Shown here one piece after another: positions 27,205 through 36,340 of a stretch of 64,000 bases of DNA. Source of the DNA: Comamonas piscis. Its GTDB lineage: Bacteria; Pseudomonadota; Gammaproteobacteria; Burkholderiales; Burkholderiaceae_C. The stretch spans positions 124,001 through 188,000 of the forward strand of contig NZ_CP058554.1 of the NCBI RefSeq assembly GCF_014109725.1. The letters run 5' to 3'. The position numbers and the translations under genes are program-made. Below the pieces are notes generated by a model. It searched no databases. It was given only the letters and a program-made list of their open reading frames with translations, and had not been told where the DNA came from. Position 1 is the first letter of the stretch, and every line of letters starts with the position of its first letter.

Positions 27205-28221
27205 ATGCATCTGTCCAGCCCCACCCCCTTTCCCCACAACCGCCCGCGCCGTCTGCGCCGCGATGCCTTCACCCGCAACCTGGTCCGCGAGAACGTGCTC
27301 ACGCCGCACGACTTCATCTACCCGGTGTTTGTGCATGAGGGTCAAGGCAAGCGCGAGCCCGTGCTGTCCATGCCCGGCGTCGACCGCCTGAGCCTGGACC
27401 TGTTGCTGCCGGTGGCCGAGCAGTGCGTGGCGCTGGGCATCCCGGTGATGGCGCTCTTCCCGCAGATCGACTCGGCGCTGAAGACACCGGACGGCAAAGA
27501 GGCGCTCAACCCTGACGGCCTGATCCCACGTGTAGTACGCGCCCTGAAAAAAGAATTCCCCCAGCTGGGCGTGATGACCGATGTGGCGCTCGACCCCTAC
27601 ACCAGCCACGGCCAGGACGGCCTGCTCGACGAAACCGGCTACATCCTCAATGACGAGACCGTCGAGATCCTCGTGGGCCAGGCGCTCAACCATGCCGAAG
27701 CCGGTGTCGATATCGTCGCCCCCAGCGACATGATGGACGGCCGCATTGGCGCCATCCGCGAGGCCTTTGAAGCCCATGGCCACATCTACACCCGCATCAT
27801 GGCCTACAGCGCCAAGTACGCCAGCGCCTTCTACGGCCCCTTCCGCGATGCGGTGGGCACGCGCGGCGCGCTGGGCAAGGCCGACAAGAACGTCTACCAA
27901 ATGGACCCGGCCAACACCGACGAGGCGCTGCGCGAAGTGGCGCAAGACCTGGCCGAAGGCGCCGACATGGTGATGGTCAAGCCCGGCATGCCTTACCTGG
28001 ATGTGGTGCGCCGCGTCAAGGACGAGTTCAAGGTACCCACCTTTGCCTACCAGGTGAGCGGTGAATACGCGATGCTCAAGGCTGCCGCGCAAAACGGCTG
28101 GCTGGACCATGACCAGGTGATGATGGAATCGCTGCTGGCCTTCAAGCGCGCCGGCGCCGATGGCATCCTCACCTATTTCTCGCTGGATGCGGCGCGCTGG
28201 CTCAAAGAGAAAAAGGCCTGA
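27205..28221 (+). CDS. hemB: Delta-aminolevulinic acid dehydratase (porphobilinogen synthase)
   Basis: HemB joins two 5-aminolevulinate molecules into porphobilinogen, the second committed step of tetrapyrrole synthesis. The 338-residue protein has both active-site lysines, in MAYSAKYASAFYGPFR and MVMVKPGMPYLD. The N-terminal arm FPHNRPRRLRRDAFTRNLVREN is standard. The start at MHLSSPTPFP is chosen over 27118 because the preceding 29 codons lack family similarity. A terminator follows. Confidence 0.96.
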   Translation: MHLSSPTPFPHNRPRRLRRDAFTRNLVRENVLTPHDFIYPVFVHEGQGKREPVLSMPGVDRLSLDLLLPVAEQCVALGIPVMALFPQIDSALKTPDGKEALNPDGLIPRVVRALKKEFPQLGVMTDVALDPYTSHGQDGLLDETGYILNDETVEILVGQALNHAEAGVDIVAPSDMMDGRIGAIREAFEAHGHIYTRIMAYSAKYASAFYGPFRDAVGTRGALGKADKNVYQMDPANTDEALREVAQDLAEGADMVMVKPGMPYLDVVRRVKDEFKVPTFAYQVSGEYAMLKAAAQNGWLDHDQVMMESLLAFKRAGADGILTYFSLDAARWLKEKKA

Positions 28222-28233
28222 GCAACAACGCCA

Positions 28234-28262
28234 GGACGGGCTTGCACAGGCCCGTCTTTTTT
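28234..28262 (+). terminator. Terminator after hemB
   Basis: GACGGGC (28235-28241) pairs with GCCCGTC (28250-28256), followed by a run of T. Thirteen bases after the hemB stop. Confidence 0.85.
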
Positions 28263-28297
28263 GGCCCTTTTGCGTCTGATCCGAGCGAGGAATTTCG

Positions 28298-29539
28298 GTG
28301 ACTACTCCCAGCAGCATCCGCATCTTTCACATCGTCGGCAACGAGGCCAGCGAGCTGGCCGCCGTGCCCTTCGAGCTGCCCGCCAAAGGCTTTTTGTGGC
28401 TGGCCTGCACGCGCAGCTATTTCAGCGAGCAGCTGGGCAGCCTGCAGCTGGCACTGCAAAAACTCAGTGGCGCGCCGCTGGTTGATCTGCATGTCTCCGA
28501 CCTGCTCAATGCCCAGCTCCCCTCGCACTATGACTACACCTCGCAGTACGACCTGCTGGTGATCCGCCGCCTGGCCAGCACGCCATCGCAGGCCGGCACC
28601 GCCGCACTGGCCGCTACCCGGCGCACCGCCGCCGCCAAGCCCCTGCCGGACGCACCCCGCATCAGCACCACGCCGGTGGGCTTTGCCGCCTGGGAGCGGG
28701 TGCTGCTGTCAGTTCACCCCGAAGATTGCACCGTGCGCGACGCCTATGCCCGGCGTCTGCTGCAGTTTGCCAAGGCAGGTACCCCGCCGCCCCCGGGCAC
28801 GGATGCGCCGGACCTGGACCAGATATCGGACGCCACGCAAGAACGGTTGGCCCGCGAGGACAAGGCCTTCCGCAACCCCGGCAACAGCGCCAGCCCAGGC
28901 GGCATGCAGCCCATCCGGCTGCCGGCATCGCCTGCTGACTTGATGATGCGCACCGTCAACATCATCGTGGACAACTACCTGGACCTGCGCCGCGAGCTGT
29001 CGCGCCATCTGGACCAGTGGCAGAGCGCGCTGCTGTCGCCGCGCAAGCGCATTGCCAACTGGCAGGCGCTGCTGGAGGCGCGGCTGACCTTGCACCAGCT
29101 CGACGAAATCTGCGAAGACCAGCGCGCCGCCGTGCAGGACTGGGTGGATGCGCTGGAGACCTGGCCCCAACCTGAGGCGCCCAGTGCCCAGCGCGAGCTG
29201 GAAGCCCTCAAGGTACGCAGCCGCGATGTGCTCGAACATATCGAGCGGGTGGTACACCATGTGCGCCGGCTGGAGCAAAGCACCGAGACCGCCGTGCAGA
29301 TGCATTTCTCGGTGCAGAGCAACCGCGCCAACGACATCATGCGCACGCTCACCACCATCACCGCCATCTTCCTGCCGCTCAACCTGATTGCCGCGATCTT
29401 CGGCATGAACTTCGAGTTCATCCCCCTGATCCACAAGGAAGACGGCTTTTGGTGGGCCATGGGCGTGATGGCCGTTATCACCGTGGCGCTGATCGGCTTT
29501 TTCTCGTACAAGCGCTATCTCACCCGCATGGGCAGATAG
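28298..29539 (+). CDS. CorA-family magnesium transporter
   Basis: A 413-residue protein with a long cytoplasmic domain (about residues 1-340, with extended helical stretches that include ESTETAVQMHFS-like coiled segments) and two C-terminal membrane helices. The GMN signature of CorA/Mrs2 channels is seen in FGMNFEFIPL at the end of the first helix, and the C-terminus ends in Lys/Arg. Mg2+ (or other divalent cation) transport is inferred. GTG start at 28298, shortly after an AGCGAGGAA ribosome binding site. Convergent with the nucleotidase gene. Confidence 0.87.
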   Translation: MTTPSSIRIFHIVGNEASELAAVPFELPAKGFLWLACTRSYFSEQLGSLQLALQKLSGAPLVDLHVSDLLNAQLPSHYDYTSQYDLLVIRRLASTPSQAGTAALAATRRTAAAKPLPDAPRISTTPVGFAAWERVLLSVHPEDCTVRDAYARRLLQFAKAGTPPPPGTDAPDLDQISDATQERLAREDKAFRNPGNSASPGGMQPIRLPASPADLMMRTVNIIVDNYLDLRRELSRHLDQWQSALLSPRKRIANWQALLEARLTLHQLDEICEDQRAAVQDWVDALETWPQPEAPSAQRELEALKVRSRDVLEHIERVVHHVRRLEQSTETAVQMHFSVQSNRANDIMRTLTTITAIFLPLNLIAAIFGMNFEFIPLIHKEDGFWWAMGVMAVITVALIGFFSYKRYLTRMGR

Positions 29540-29590
29540 CGCTGCACGGCCCCCAATCCGCTGGCGTGGCACCCGCTGCTGGGGGCCAGC

Positions 29591-31642
29591 TTACAGGCCC
29601 AGGTCCACGCGGTAGACCGCGCGCTGGGTCCCCGTGCCGTCATCCGCCTTTTCCAGCGAGATGTTGGCCAGGCCCGCAGCCTGCGCCACCGGCAGCGCGT
29701 TGGCGGCCGAGGTGAACAGCACCTTGCCAGCGGTCGGCGTCTTGGCAAAGCGCCAGCTTTGGGCCGCACCATTGGCCGCACGGGTGATTTGCGGATGCTC
29801 CTTGATGTACGAGATCACCACATCGCGGTTCGCATCGGGCGAGGCATAGATGGTGGCGCGGCCATCGAGCTCCGGCAGGAAGCTCTTGCCACTGGTGGCA
29901 CGGTAGTTGTTGGTGGCGATCACAAAGTCCTGCGCCGGGTCAATCGGCGCGCCCTTGTACTGCAGGCCCACGACGCGGCTGCCGACGGCCTGGGTCACAT
30001 CGATCTGGTACTGCATGTCGGCGGTAGTGAACATGTCGAAGTTGTAGCCGGGGAAGCTGCTGATCAGCCACTGGTCGGCCGTTGCGGCCGGATCGATGCG
30101 GTTAAAGCGCTGGGCAGCGGCCTCCAGCCAGCTCTTGATCTGCGCCCCGTTCACCTTCACCGCATAGACGGTATTGGGGTACAGGTACAGGTCAGCCGCG
30201 TTGTAGATCGCCAGTGGGCCGGCAGCCACATCGGTGTAATCGCCACCGCCCTGGAAGCCCGACTTGAAAGGCGCGCTCACCGACAGCACCGGCAGCTGCG
30301 CATACTGCGGCAGATTGGCCTGCACATAGCGCTGCACATAGTCCTGCTGCGCCTGGTTCACCAGCTGGATGGCGCCGGCATCGCCCACATCGGCAAACTG
30401 CGTGCCCATGCGGAAGTCGGTCTGGCCCACCGGCGTTTTCACATAGCTGATCGCCGCCTGGTGCTGGCTCTCCACCACCGGTGCAATGCTGCTGTCCACC
30501 GCCACATAGGTGGTCTTGCCAGCGGCATCCTTGCCGGTCGTGGTGCTGCGCAGCTCCGACTTGCTCTGGCTCTTGTCAACGCTCCAGGCCTTGCCATCCC
30601 ACTTCAAGGACAGCGCCACCACACCCAGCGCCTTGCCCCAGCTGCTGGCCATCACCGCCGGCACACCGTTGATGGTGCCAGCCTTGTTGTCTACCCCCGC
30701 CATGCTGAAGGCCGGTTGCGCCGCTGTGTCGGGGAACATGCTGTGCTGGTGGCCCATCACCATCGCATCAATACCGGCCACCTTACTCAGGTAGAGGCCC
30801 GGGTTCTCCATGTCGGCGCGGTATTCCGAGGCATCCAGCCCGCCGTGCAGCAGCGCCACGACGACATCGGCGCCCTTGCTGCGCAGCTCGGGTACATACT
30901 TTTGTGCGGCCTCGACGGCGCCGGTCACCTGCACCTTGCCTTCCAGGTGGCGCTTGTCCCAGCCCATGATGCCGGGCGTGGTGAAGCCAATCACACCGAT
31001 CTTGATCGGCAGCTTGACGGCCTTGCCATCGCTGTCGGTGCCGCTGACTTCGCGCTCCAGCAGGACATAGGGGGCCACCAGCGGCGCATTGGTCTTGCTG
31101 CTGAGCACATTGGCCAGCGCCATCGGGTAGCCAGGGCCTGCGCACTTCTTGCTGGCATCCACCCCATCCACCTGCAGGCCGCCGCCCAGCACCTGGTTGA
31201 GAAAGGGCAGACCGTAGTTGAACTCATGGTTGCCCAAGGTGCCGGCGTCAAACTTGAACACGGCCATGGCCTTGTACATCGACAGCTGCTGCTCGCAGGC
31301 AATCGGCGCTACCTGCGCCTCGTAATCGGCAAGTGCCGTGCCCTGGATGGTGTCGCCGTTGTCCACCAGCAAGGTGTTGGCAAAGTCGCTGCGCGCCTGG
31401 CGGATCAGGGTGGCCGTACGTTCAAAGCCATACGATGGGTCATCGGCCAGCTTGAAATAGTCGTAGCTGCGGACGTTGTAGTGCAGGTCCGTGGTCTCCA
31501 GCACCGCCAAGGTGGCAGTGGCTGCTTTGCTGCTGCTGGAGCTGCCGCCACCGCAGGCCGTCAGCAGGGCCGCAGCGGCCAGCAGGGTCAAAGGAAGCGG
31601 CGCCATCCGCAGGTCGGTGGCACGGAAAAAGGGGCTGCGCAT
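29591..31642 (-). CDS. Bifunctional metallophosphatase/5'-nucleotidase lipoprotein (CpdB-like)
   Basis: A 683-residue secreted nucleotidase of the UshA/CpdB family. A lipobox LLTAC (about residue 30) suggests a lipid anchor. Metal-site motifs are ETTDLHYN, LVDNGDTIQG, GTLGNHEFNYG, ALLHGG and VMGHQHSMF; the C-terminal substrate domain includes ISSFPGYNFDMF, a region seen in 2',3'-cyclic-nucleotide phosphodiesterase/3'-nucleotidases. It probably recovers phosphate and nucleosides from extracytoplasmic nucleotides. The start may be at 31642 or 36 bases later (MAPLPLTLL). Confidence 0.9.
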   Translation of the reverse strand: MRSPFFRATDLRMAPLPLTLLAAAALLTACGGGSSSSSKAATATLAVLETTDLHYNVRSYDYFKLADDPSYGFERTATLIRQARSDFANTLLVDNGDTIQGTALADYEAQVAPIACEQQLSMYKAMAVFKFDAGTLGNHEFNYGLPFLNQVLGGGLQVDGVDASKKCAGPGYPMALANVLSSKTNAPLVAPYVLLEREVSGTDSDGKAVKLPIKIGVIGFTTPGIMGWDKRHLEGKVQVTGAVEAAQKYVPELRSKGADVVVALLHGGLDASEYRADMENPGLYLSKVAGIDAMVMGHQHSMFPDTAAQPAFSMAGVDNKAGTINGVPAVMASSWGKALGVVALSLKWDGKAWSVDKSQSKSELRSTTTGKDAAGKTTYVAVDSSIAPVVESQHQAAISYVKTPVGQTDFRMGTQFADVGDAGAIQLVNQAQQDYVQRYVQANLPQYAQLPVLSVSAPFKSGFQGGGDYTDVAAGPLAIYNAADLYLYPNTVYAVKVNGAQIKSWLEAAAQRFNRIDPAATADQWLISSFPGYNFDMFTTADMQYQIDVTQAVGSRVVGLQYKGAPIDPAQDFVIATNNYRATSGKSFLPELDGRATIYASPDANRDVVISYIKEHPQITRAANGAAQSWRFAKTPTAGKVLFTSAANALPVAQAAGLANISLEKADDGTGTQRAVYRVDLGL

Positions 31643-31728
31643 GGTGTTTATCGTTGAAAGTGAGCGATGCGCGCATCATCAGCAGCCCGTATGACGACGG
31701 TGTTACGACCAGCCCCCAAAAATGCAAC

Positions 31729-31762
31729 AAAGCCTTGCAGGCTGCGGGCCGGCAAGGCTTTT
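31729..31762 (-). terminator. Terminator after the dienelactone hydrolase gene
   Basis: AAAGCCTTGC (31729-31738) pairs with GCAAGGCTTT (31752-31761), 26 bases after the hydrolase stop on the minus strand. Confidence 0.7.
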
Positions 31763-31787
31763 GGCAGGGAAAGGTGTGAGCGCCCGC

Positions 31788-32480
31788 TCAGCCTACATGC
31801 TTGGCAAAGAAAGCCAGGCTGCGGGCCCGCGCTGCGGCAGAAGCAGCTGCATCGTAGGAGCCACGTTGGTCACAATTAAAGCCGTGGTCAGCCGCATAGA
31901 CATAGACCTCGGCCTCCGGGTGGGCCGTGCGGAAGGCATCCACCGATGCCAGCGAGATCCAGTGGTCCTTGTCGCCAAAGTGGGCCATCACCGGGCAATG
32001 GGGCTGGCGCGCGATCTCGTCGCCGGTGGTCATGCCGCCGCCGTAGTAAGGCACTGCGGCCGACAGGCCCTTGAGCTCGCAAGCAGCCCGCCAGGCCAGC
32101 AGGCCACCCCAGCAAAAGCCGGTGATGCCCACCTTGCCACCGCTGCGGCGCGCGCCTTCGTCAATGGCGGCCTGCAGATCCTGCAGCACGCCAGGGGCCA
32201 CATCGGGCGCTTCAGCCGCCGCCTTCAAAGCCGAGCCGGCTTGCATGTCGGCATCGCTGTAGCCCAGCTCCACACCGGGTTTGACGCGGGCGAAGGTGGC
32301 CGGCGCAATCGCCACATAGCCGCTTTGGGCAATGCGGTCTGCCACCGAGCGGATGTGCGAGTTGACACCAAAGATCTCCTGCACCACCACGATGGCGCCG
32401 CGCGCCTGGCCCTCGGGCTCGGCGATATAGGCCGGGAACACCTGGCCATCGGCCGACTTCAGATCTACAAAATTACCCAT
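31788..32480 (-). CDS. Dienelactone hydrolase family protein
   Basis: A 230-residue carboxymethylenebutenolidase-like alpha/beta hydrolase. The catalytic Cys123 in GFCWGG, Asp172 in GDKDHW and His199 in ADHGF match the Cys-His-Asp triad of dienelactone hydrolase almost residue for residue in numbering. The start at 32480 (MGNFVDLKSA) is decided by an AAGGAG ribosome binding site eight bases upstream; a GTG three codons earlier overlaps that site. No chlorocatechol genes are nearby, so the substrate is open. Confidence 0.9.
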   Translation of the reverse strand: MGNFVDLKSADGQVFPAYIAEPEGQARGAIVVVQEIFGVNSHIRSVADRIAQSGYVAIAPATFARVKPGVELGYSDADMQAGSALKAAAEAPDVAPGVLQDLQAAIDEGARRSGGKVGITGFCWGGLLAWRAACELKGLSAAVPYYGGGMTTGDEIARQPHCPVMAHFGDKDHWISLASVDAFRTAHPEAEVYVYAADHGFNCDQRGSYDAAASAAARARSLAFFAKHVG

Positions 32481-32533
32481 AGTGATCACTCCTTGCTCAA
32501 CAGATCAAATGTCAGATGCGGAACGCTGGTCGA

Positions 32534-33751
32534 TTATGGCGCTGCACAGGCCGCTGCCGGTTCCCTGCGCGTCAGCATGCTCAGCCAGGCTGCTGCCAGC
32601 AGCAAAGCCAGACCACCATACACCGCCGCCAAACCCAAGGCCGTCTGCGGATTCACCAGGTGGATGCCCAGCGACGCGAGCAGCGAGGTCAGCAAAAAGG
32701 CCAGGCCGCCGGCAATGCCGCCCGACAGCGCTGCATGCTGCGGGAACATCGACAGCACATTGGCAAAGTGGATGTTGAACACCAAACCCGCAGCCACATG
32801 GATGCAGAAGGCAACGGCGGCCATCACCTCCAGCATCGGCCAGGATGCTGGCAGCCAGCTCGTCAGTGCCATCAGTCCAATAAAGCCGGCCATGGCCAGC
32901 AAGGCCGCCTGGTGCTTGGCCGCCAAGGAGCGCGCCATGGCGGCACGCGCAATCAGGCCGCCGCCCATCCAGGCCAGGCCCATCAGCAGCGCCAGCGCAC
33001 CGGTGGTGGTGGGTGGCCGGTGGTACACGGTCTCCACGATAAAGGGCGATGCCATGCTCCAGCCCATCACCATCGCATAAGCCACGCTCACGCAGAGCAC
33101 GCCCCGTGCAAAGCTGCGGTTGCGCATAATGCCCCAGGCCCGGCTGGCCACCTCCCGCGGCCGGATGGGCTGGGGCTTGGCGAGGGTCTCGCCGCCACCC
33201 AGTATCTCCAGCACCAACGCAATCACCGAGAACACGGCCAGCACCACAAAATTGGCACGCCAGCCCCAGTGGGTCTGCACAAAGCCGCCAATAAAGGGCG
33301 CGCAGATGGGCCCCAGCGACCAGACCACGGTCATCCAGGTCAGGTAGCGCTGCAGCGCCGGGCCCCGGAACACATCGACAAAAAAGGTGCGCTTGCCCAC
33401 CACGGCCACGGCGCCCAGCAGGCCTTGCAGCAGGCGCAGCGCGCAGATGACCACGATGTCGTCGCTGACGGCAATGGCCGCGCTCGACAGCGCGAACAGC
33501 GCCAAGGCCACCATCGTGGGGCGCCAGCGGCCAAAACGGTCCAGCAACACGCCGACGACCAGTTGCCCCAGGCCGTAGCCGGCGATGAACAAGGTCAAGG
33601 TCAGCTGGATCTGGGAGGCGGTCGCGCCCAGGCTCTGGGCCATGGCGGGCATCGAGGGCAGGTAAATATCGGTGCCAATGCCCGATAAGGGGATCAGCAA
33701 AAAGGCCAGAAAAACGCCAAAAGTGGCGTTGTCAGCAGTGATTCTTCGCAT
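32534..33751 (-). CDS. Bcr/CflA-type MFS efflux transporter
   Basis: A 405-residue major facilitator with 12 predicted helices. DHA1-type features are GIGTDIYLPSMPAMAQSLGAT at helix 1 and GQLVVGVLLDRFGRWRP in the loop 2-3, as in Bcr/CflA multidrug exporters. Drug or metabolite export is inferred; the substrate is unknown. The start at MRRITADNATFG is chosen; the frame opens 64 codons earlier, but that part runs through the divergent promoter region and into the neighbouring regulator gene. The divergent XRE regulator next to it is its likely controller. Confidence 0.88.
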   Translation of the reverse strand: MRRITADNATFGVFLAFLLIPLSGIGTDIYLPSMPAMAQSLGATASQIQLTLTLFIAGYGLGQLVVGVLLDRFGRWRPTMVALALFALSSAAIAVSDDIVVICALRLLQGLLGAVAVVGKRTFFVDVFRGPALQRYLTWMTVVWSLGPICAPFIGGFVQTHWGWRANFVVLAVFSVIALVLEILGGGETLAKPQPIRPREVASRAWGIMRNRSFARGVLCVSVAYAMVMGWSMASPFIVETVYHRPPTTTGALALLMGLAWMGGGLIARAAMARSLAAKHQAALLAMAGFIGLMALTSWLPASWPMLEVMAAVAFCIHVAAGLVFNIHFANVLSMFPQHAALSGGIAGGLAFLLTSLLASLGIHLVNPQTALGLAAVYGGLALLLAAAWLSMLTRREPAAACAAP

Positions 33752-33824
33752 GGGAGGTCGAGCGCCCGAAAATAGACAGGGCGCCAGTGTGTTATGTTTT
33801 TTAGACGGGTACAAGATCCTGCCT

Positions 33825-33834
33825 AGCCTAGGCT
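33825..33834. promoter_or_regulatory. Palindrome in the divergent MFS-regulator region
   Basis: The 10-bp palindrome AGCCTAGGCT lies in the 131-base gap between the MFS start and the XRE regulator start, ten bases ahead of a TATACT -10-like hexamer (33844-33849) for the regulator gene. It is a reasonable operator candidate, not proven. Confidence 0.35.
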
Positions 33835-33882
33835 TGAAAGGCCTATACTGCATTGCAACATCGACCGCGAGACTAGCGCCCC

Positions 33883-34764
33883 ATGACTTTGTTTGCTGCC
33901 ACCCCGCCCCATGCCCCGCCTGCCGTTGCGGCCTCTGCCCCATCGCAGGAGCTGGGCCACTTTCTGCGCGCCCGGCGCGAGAGCCTGTCGGCCGCCGCGA
34001 TGGGCCTGGCCCGCCATGGCCGCGTGCGCACCCCCGGCCTGCGGCGCGAAGAGGTCGCCCAGCTCGCCGGCATTGGCGTAACCTGGTACACCAAGCTCGA
34101 ACAAGGCCGCGAGGTCCAGCCCTCGCGCCAGGCGGTGGAAGCCATCGCCCGGGCGCTGCAATGCAATGACGACGAGCTGCGCCACCTGCTGGTGCTGGCC
34201 GGCATCAAGCTCGACCAACCCGCCCCCACCCTATTGGATACACCGGGCTGTCTGCATGGCCAGTTGCTCGACAAAATGCTGCCCTACCCGGCCCAGATGC
34301 AAAGCGCCGCCTTTGACCTGCTCGCCGCCAATACCGCCTATGAGCGGCTGATGGGCGTATCGCTGCAGCAGCTGCCCTCGCTGGAGCGCAACTGCCTGCA
34401 CATGAACCTGTTCAACCCGCAGTGGCAGCAGGTGATGCGCCATGAGCCGCAAGCTGTTGAGCGCATGGTGGCCATGTTCCGCGCGGCCTACACCCAGCAA
34501 AGCGGCGACACGGCGATTGCCCAGCGGCTGGACTATTTTCTGGCGCACTCCCCCGTTTTCCGCAATGCCTGGGAGCGCTACCAGGTGCGCAGCCCCGAGA
34601 ACAACGAAAAGACCTTTGACCACCCGCTTGTCGGCATCCTCCATCTGCGCCAGACCTACTGGTGGTCGGCCCCGCGCAGCGGCATGCGCATGGTGGTCTA
34701 CCTGCCTGTCAGCGACCAGGACGCCGAGGCGCTCGACCGGCTGGCCGCGCTGCCTGCGCCTTGA
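33883..34764 (+). CDS. XRE-family regulator with MmyB-like ligand-binding domain
   Basis: A 293-residue regulator. Residues about 23-90 form an XRE helix-turn-helix with the signature RRESLSAAAMGL...RTPGLRREEVAQLAGIGVTWYTKLEQGR, followed by the MmyB-like ligand-binding domain (residues about 115-285) with NPQWQQVMRHEPQAVERMVAMFR and FDHPLVGILHLRQTYWW. This class binds fatty-acid-like ligands in known structures. It is divergent from the MFS exporter gene, which it may control, and an SDR gene follows on the same strand. Confidence 0.9.
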   Translation: MTLFAATPPHAPPAVAASAPSQELGHFLRARRESLSAAAMGLARHGRVRTPGLRREEVAQLAGIGVTWYTKLEQGREVQPSRQAVEAIARALQCNDDELRHLLVLAGIKLDQPAPTLLDTPGCLHGQLLDKMLPYPAQMQSAAFDLLAANTAYERLMGVSLQQLPSLERNCLHMNLFNPQWQQVMRHEPQAVERMVAMFRAAYTQQSGDTAIAQRLDYFLAHSPVFRNAWERYQVRSPENNEKTFDHPLVGILHLRQTYWWSAPRSGMRMVVYLPVSDQDAEALDRLAALPAP

Positions 34765-34842
34765 ATGCACCCAGGCAGCGCAGTGGGCAGTGGCCGCAAG
34801 CTCGCCTAAGATAGTGCATCTTTGTGAGCCGACCGACCTGCC

Positions 34843-35589
34843 ATGACCTCTATCGTCCTCATCACCGGTGCCAGCCGTGGCATCGGTGCCGCCACTGCCC
34901 TGCTCGCCGCCCGCCATGGCTGGGATGTGGCCGTCAACTACAGCAGCAATGAAGCAGCAGCCCAGACCGTGGTGCAGGCCGTGCAGGCCCTGGGCCGCCG
35001 CGCCATCGCCGTGCAGGCCGATGTGGCCGATGAGGCGCAGGTGCTGGCGATGTTTGCCCGCGTCGACCAGGAACTGGGGCGCATCACGGCGCTGGTCAAC
35101 AACGCCGGCGTGGTGGACCGCGCCCAGCGCCTGCAGGACATGGACATGGCCCGCTGGCGCCGCATGTTCGACATCAATGTGCTGGGCAGCTTTCTGTGCG
35201 CCCGCGAGGCGGTGCGCCGCATGAGCAGCACCAACGGCGGCGCGGGCGGCAGCATCGTCAATGTCTCCAGCCGGGCCGCCTGCCTGGGCTCGGCCAACCA
35301 GTATGTGGACTACGCCGCGTCCAAGGCCGCCATCGACACCATGACGCTGGGCTTGTCCCAGGAGGTGGCCGCGCAAGGCATCCGCGTCAACGGCGTGCGC
35401 CCGGGGCTGATCGAGACCGATATCCACGCCAGCGGCGGCCAGCCCGACCGCGTGCAGCGCCTGTCGGCCGGTGTGCCGCTGGGCAGGGGAGGCACCGCTG
35501 AGGAAATCGCCCAGGCCATCTACTGGCTGATGTCCGACCTCAGCAGCTACTGCACCGGCTCCTTCATCGATGCCGGCGGCGGGCGCTAG
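34843..35589 (+). CDS. SDR-family NAD(P)-dependent oxidoreductase
   Basis: A 248-residue classical short-chain dehydrogenase. The cofactor motif TGASRGIG (residues 8-15), NNAG, Ser143, and Tyr157-x3-Lys161 of the active site are all present; ARVDQEL precedes the NNAG. The C-terminal RGGTAEEIAQAIYWLMSD and GSFIDAGGGR are typical of glucose-1-dehydrogenase-like members. Substrate unknown. It lies 78 bases after the XRE regulator and 25 bases before creB, so it may be cotranscribed with either. Confidence 0.92.
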   Translation: MTSIVLITGASRGIGAATALLAARHGWDVAVNYSSNEAAAQTVVQAVQALGRRAIAVQADVADEAQVLAMFARVDQELGRITALVNNAGVVDRAQRLQDMDMARWRRMFDINVLGSFLCAREAVRRMSSTNGGAGGSIVNVSSRAACLGSANQYVDYAASKAAIDTMTLGLSQEVAAQGIRVNGVRPGLIETDIHASGGQPDRVQRLSAGVPLGRGGTAEEIAQAIYWLMSDLSSYCTGSFIDAGGGR

Positions 35590-35614
35590 GCCGCCCTTTC
35601 AGACCCAAGCCACC

Positions 35615-36331
35615 ATGCTCTCTACGCCCCATGTTCTGCTGCTGGAAGACGACCCAGCCATTGCCCGCACCGTTTGCTACGCACTGGAGCGTGATGGCAT
35701 CCGCTGCACCCACAGCCTGTTGATGGCCGATGCCCGCGCACAGTGGGCCAGCGGCCGATTTGATGCGCTTTTGCTGGATGTGGGCCTGCCCGATGGCAAT
35801 GGGCTGGACTGGTGCCGCCAGCTGCGCGCCGCCGGCTCGCCCGCGCCCATCCTGGTGCTCAGCGCCCGGGGCGAAGAGGTAGACAGGGTGCTGGGCCTGG
35901 AGTTGGGCGCGGATGACTACCTGAGCAAGCCCTTCAGCCCGCGCGAGCTGGTGGCCCGCACCCGCGCGCTGCTGCGCCGCGCCCAGCAGTTTTCGCCGCC
36001 ACCCGCCCAGGCTGGCAACGCCGTGCACGCGCAGGCGCGCCATGCCTTCCAGGTCGACGAGGCCGGCCAGTGCGTGCGGCTGCAAGGCGTGCTGCTGGAT
36101 TTGACCCGGCGCGAGTTCCAGCTGCTCAGCAGCCTGCTGGCCGCGCAGGGCCGCATCCTCAGCCGCCACCATCTGCTTGATGCCGTCTGGGGCCTGCACA
36201 GCGACAGCACCGACCGCACGGTGGACACCCACATCAAGACCCTGCGCGCCAAGCTGCGCACGGTGGCCGCTGACCGCGACTTCATCAGCACCCACCGGGG
36301 CATGGGCTACAGCCTGCGCGACGGCGACTGA
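35615..36331 (+). CDS. creB: Two-component response regulator, CreB-like
   Basis: A 238-residue OmpR-type response regulator. The receiver domain has the acidic pocket Glu11/Asp12, phospho-acceptor Asp55 and Lys105 (DDYLSKPFSPRE); the winged-helix domain is residues about 130-235 (DLTRREFQLLSSLLA, TVDTHIKTLRAKL). The symbol rests mainly on the following creC and creD genes. The start at MLSTPHVLLLEDD is chosen over an upstream in-frame start that overlaps the SDR gene. Confidence 0.88.
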   Translation: MLSTPHVLLLEDDPAIARTVCYALERDGIRCTHSLLMADARAQWASGRFDALLLDVGLPDGNGLDWCRQLRAAGSPAPILVLSARGEEVDRVLGLELGADDYLSKPFSPRELVARTRALLRRAQQFSPPPAQAGNAVHAQARHAFQVDEAGQCVRLQGVLLDLTRREFQLLSSLLAAQGRILSRHHLLDAVWGLHSDSTDRTVDTHIKTLRAKLRTVAADRDFISTHRGMGYSLRDGD

Positions 36332-36340
36332 AGGCCCGCC

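Noticed and set aside
29759..31657. 632-codon open frame opposite the nucleotidase gene
   Set aside because: Shadow of the CpdB-like gene, whose metal-binding motifs prove the minus-strand frame.
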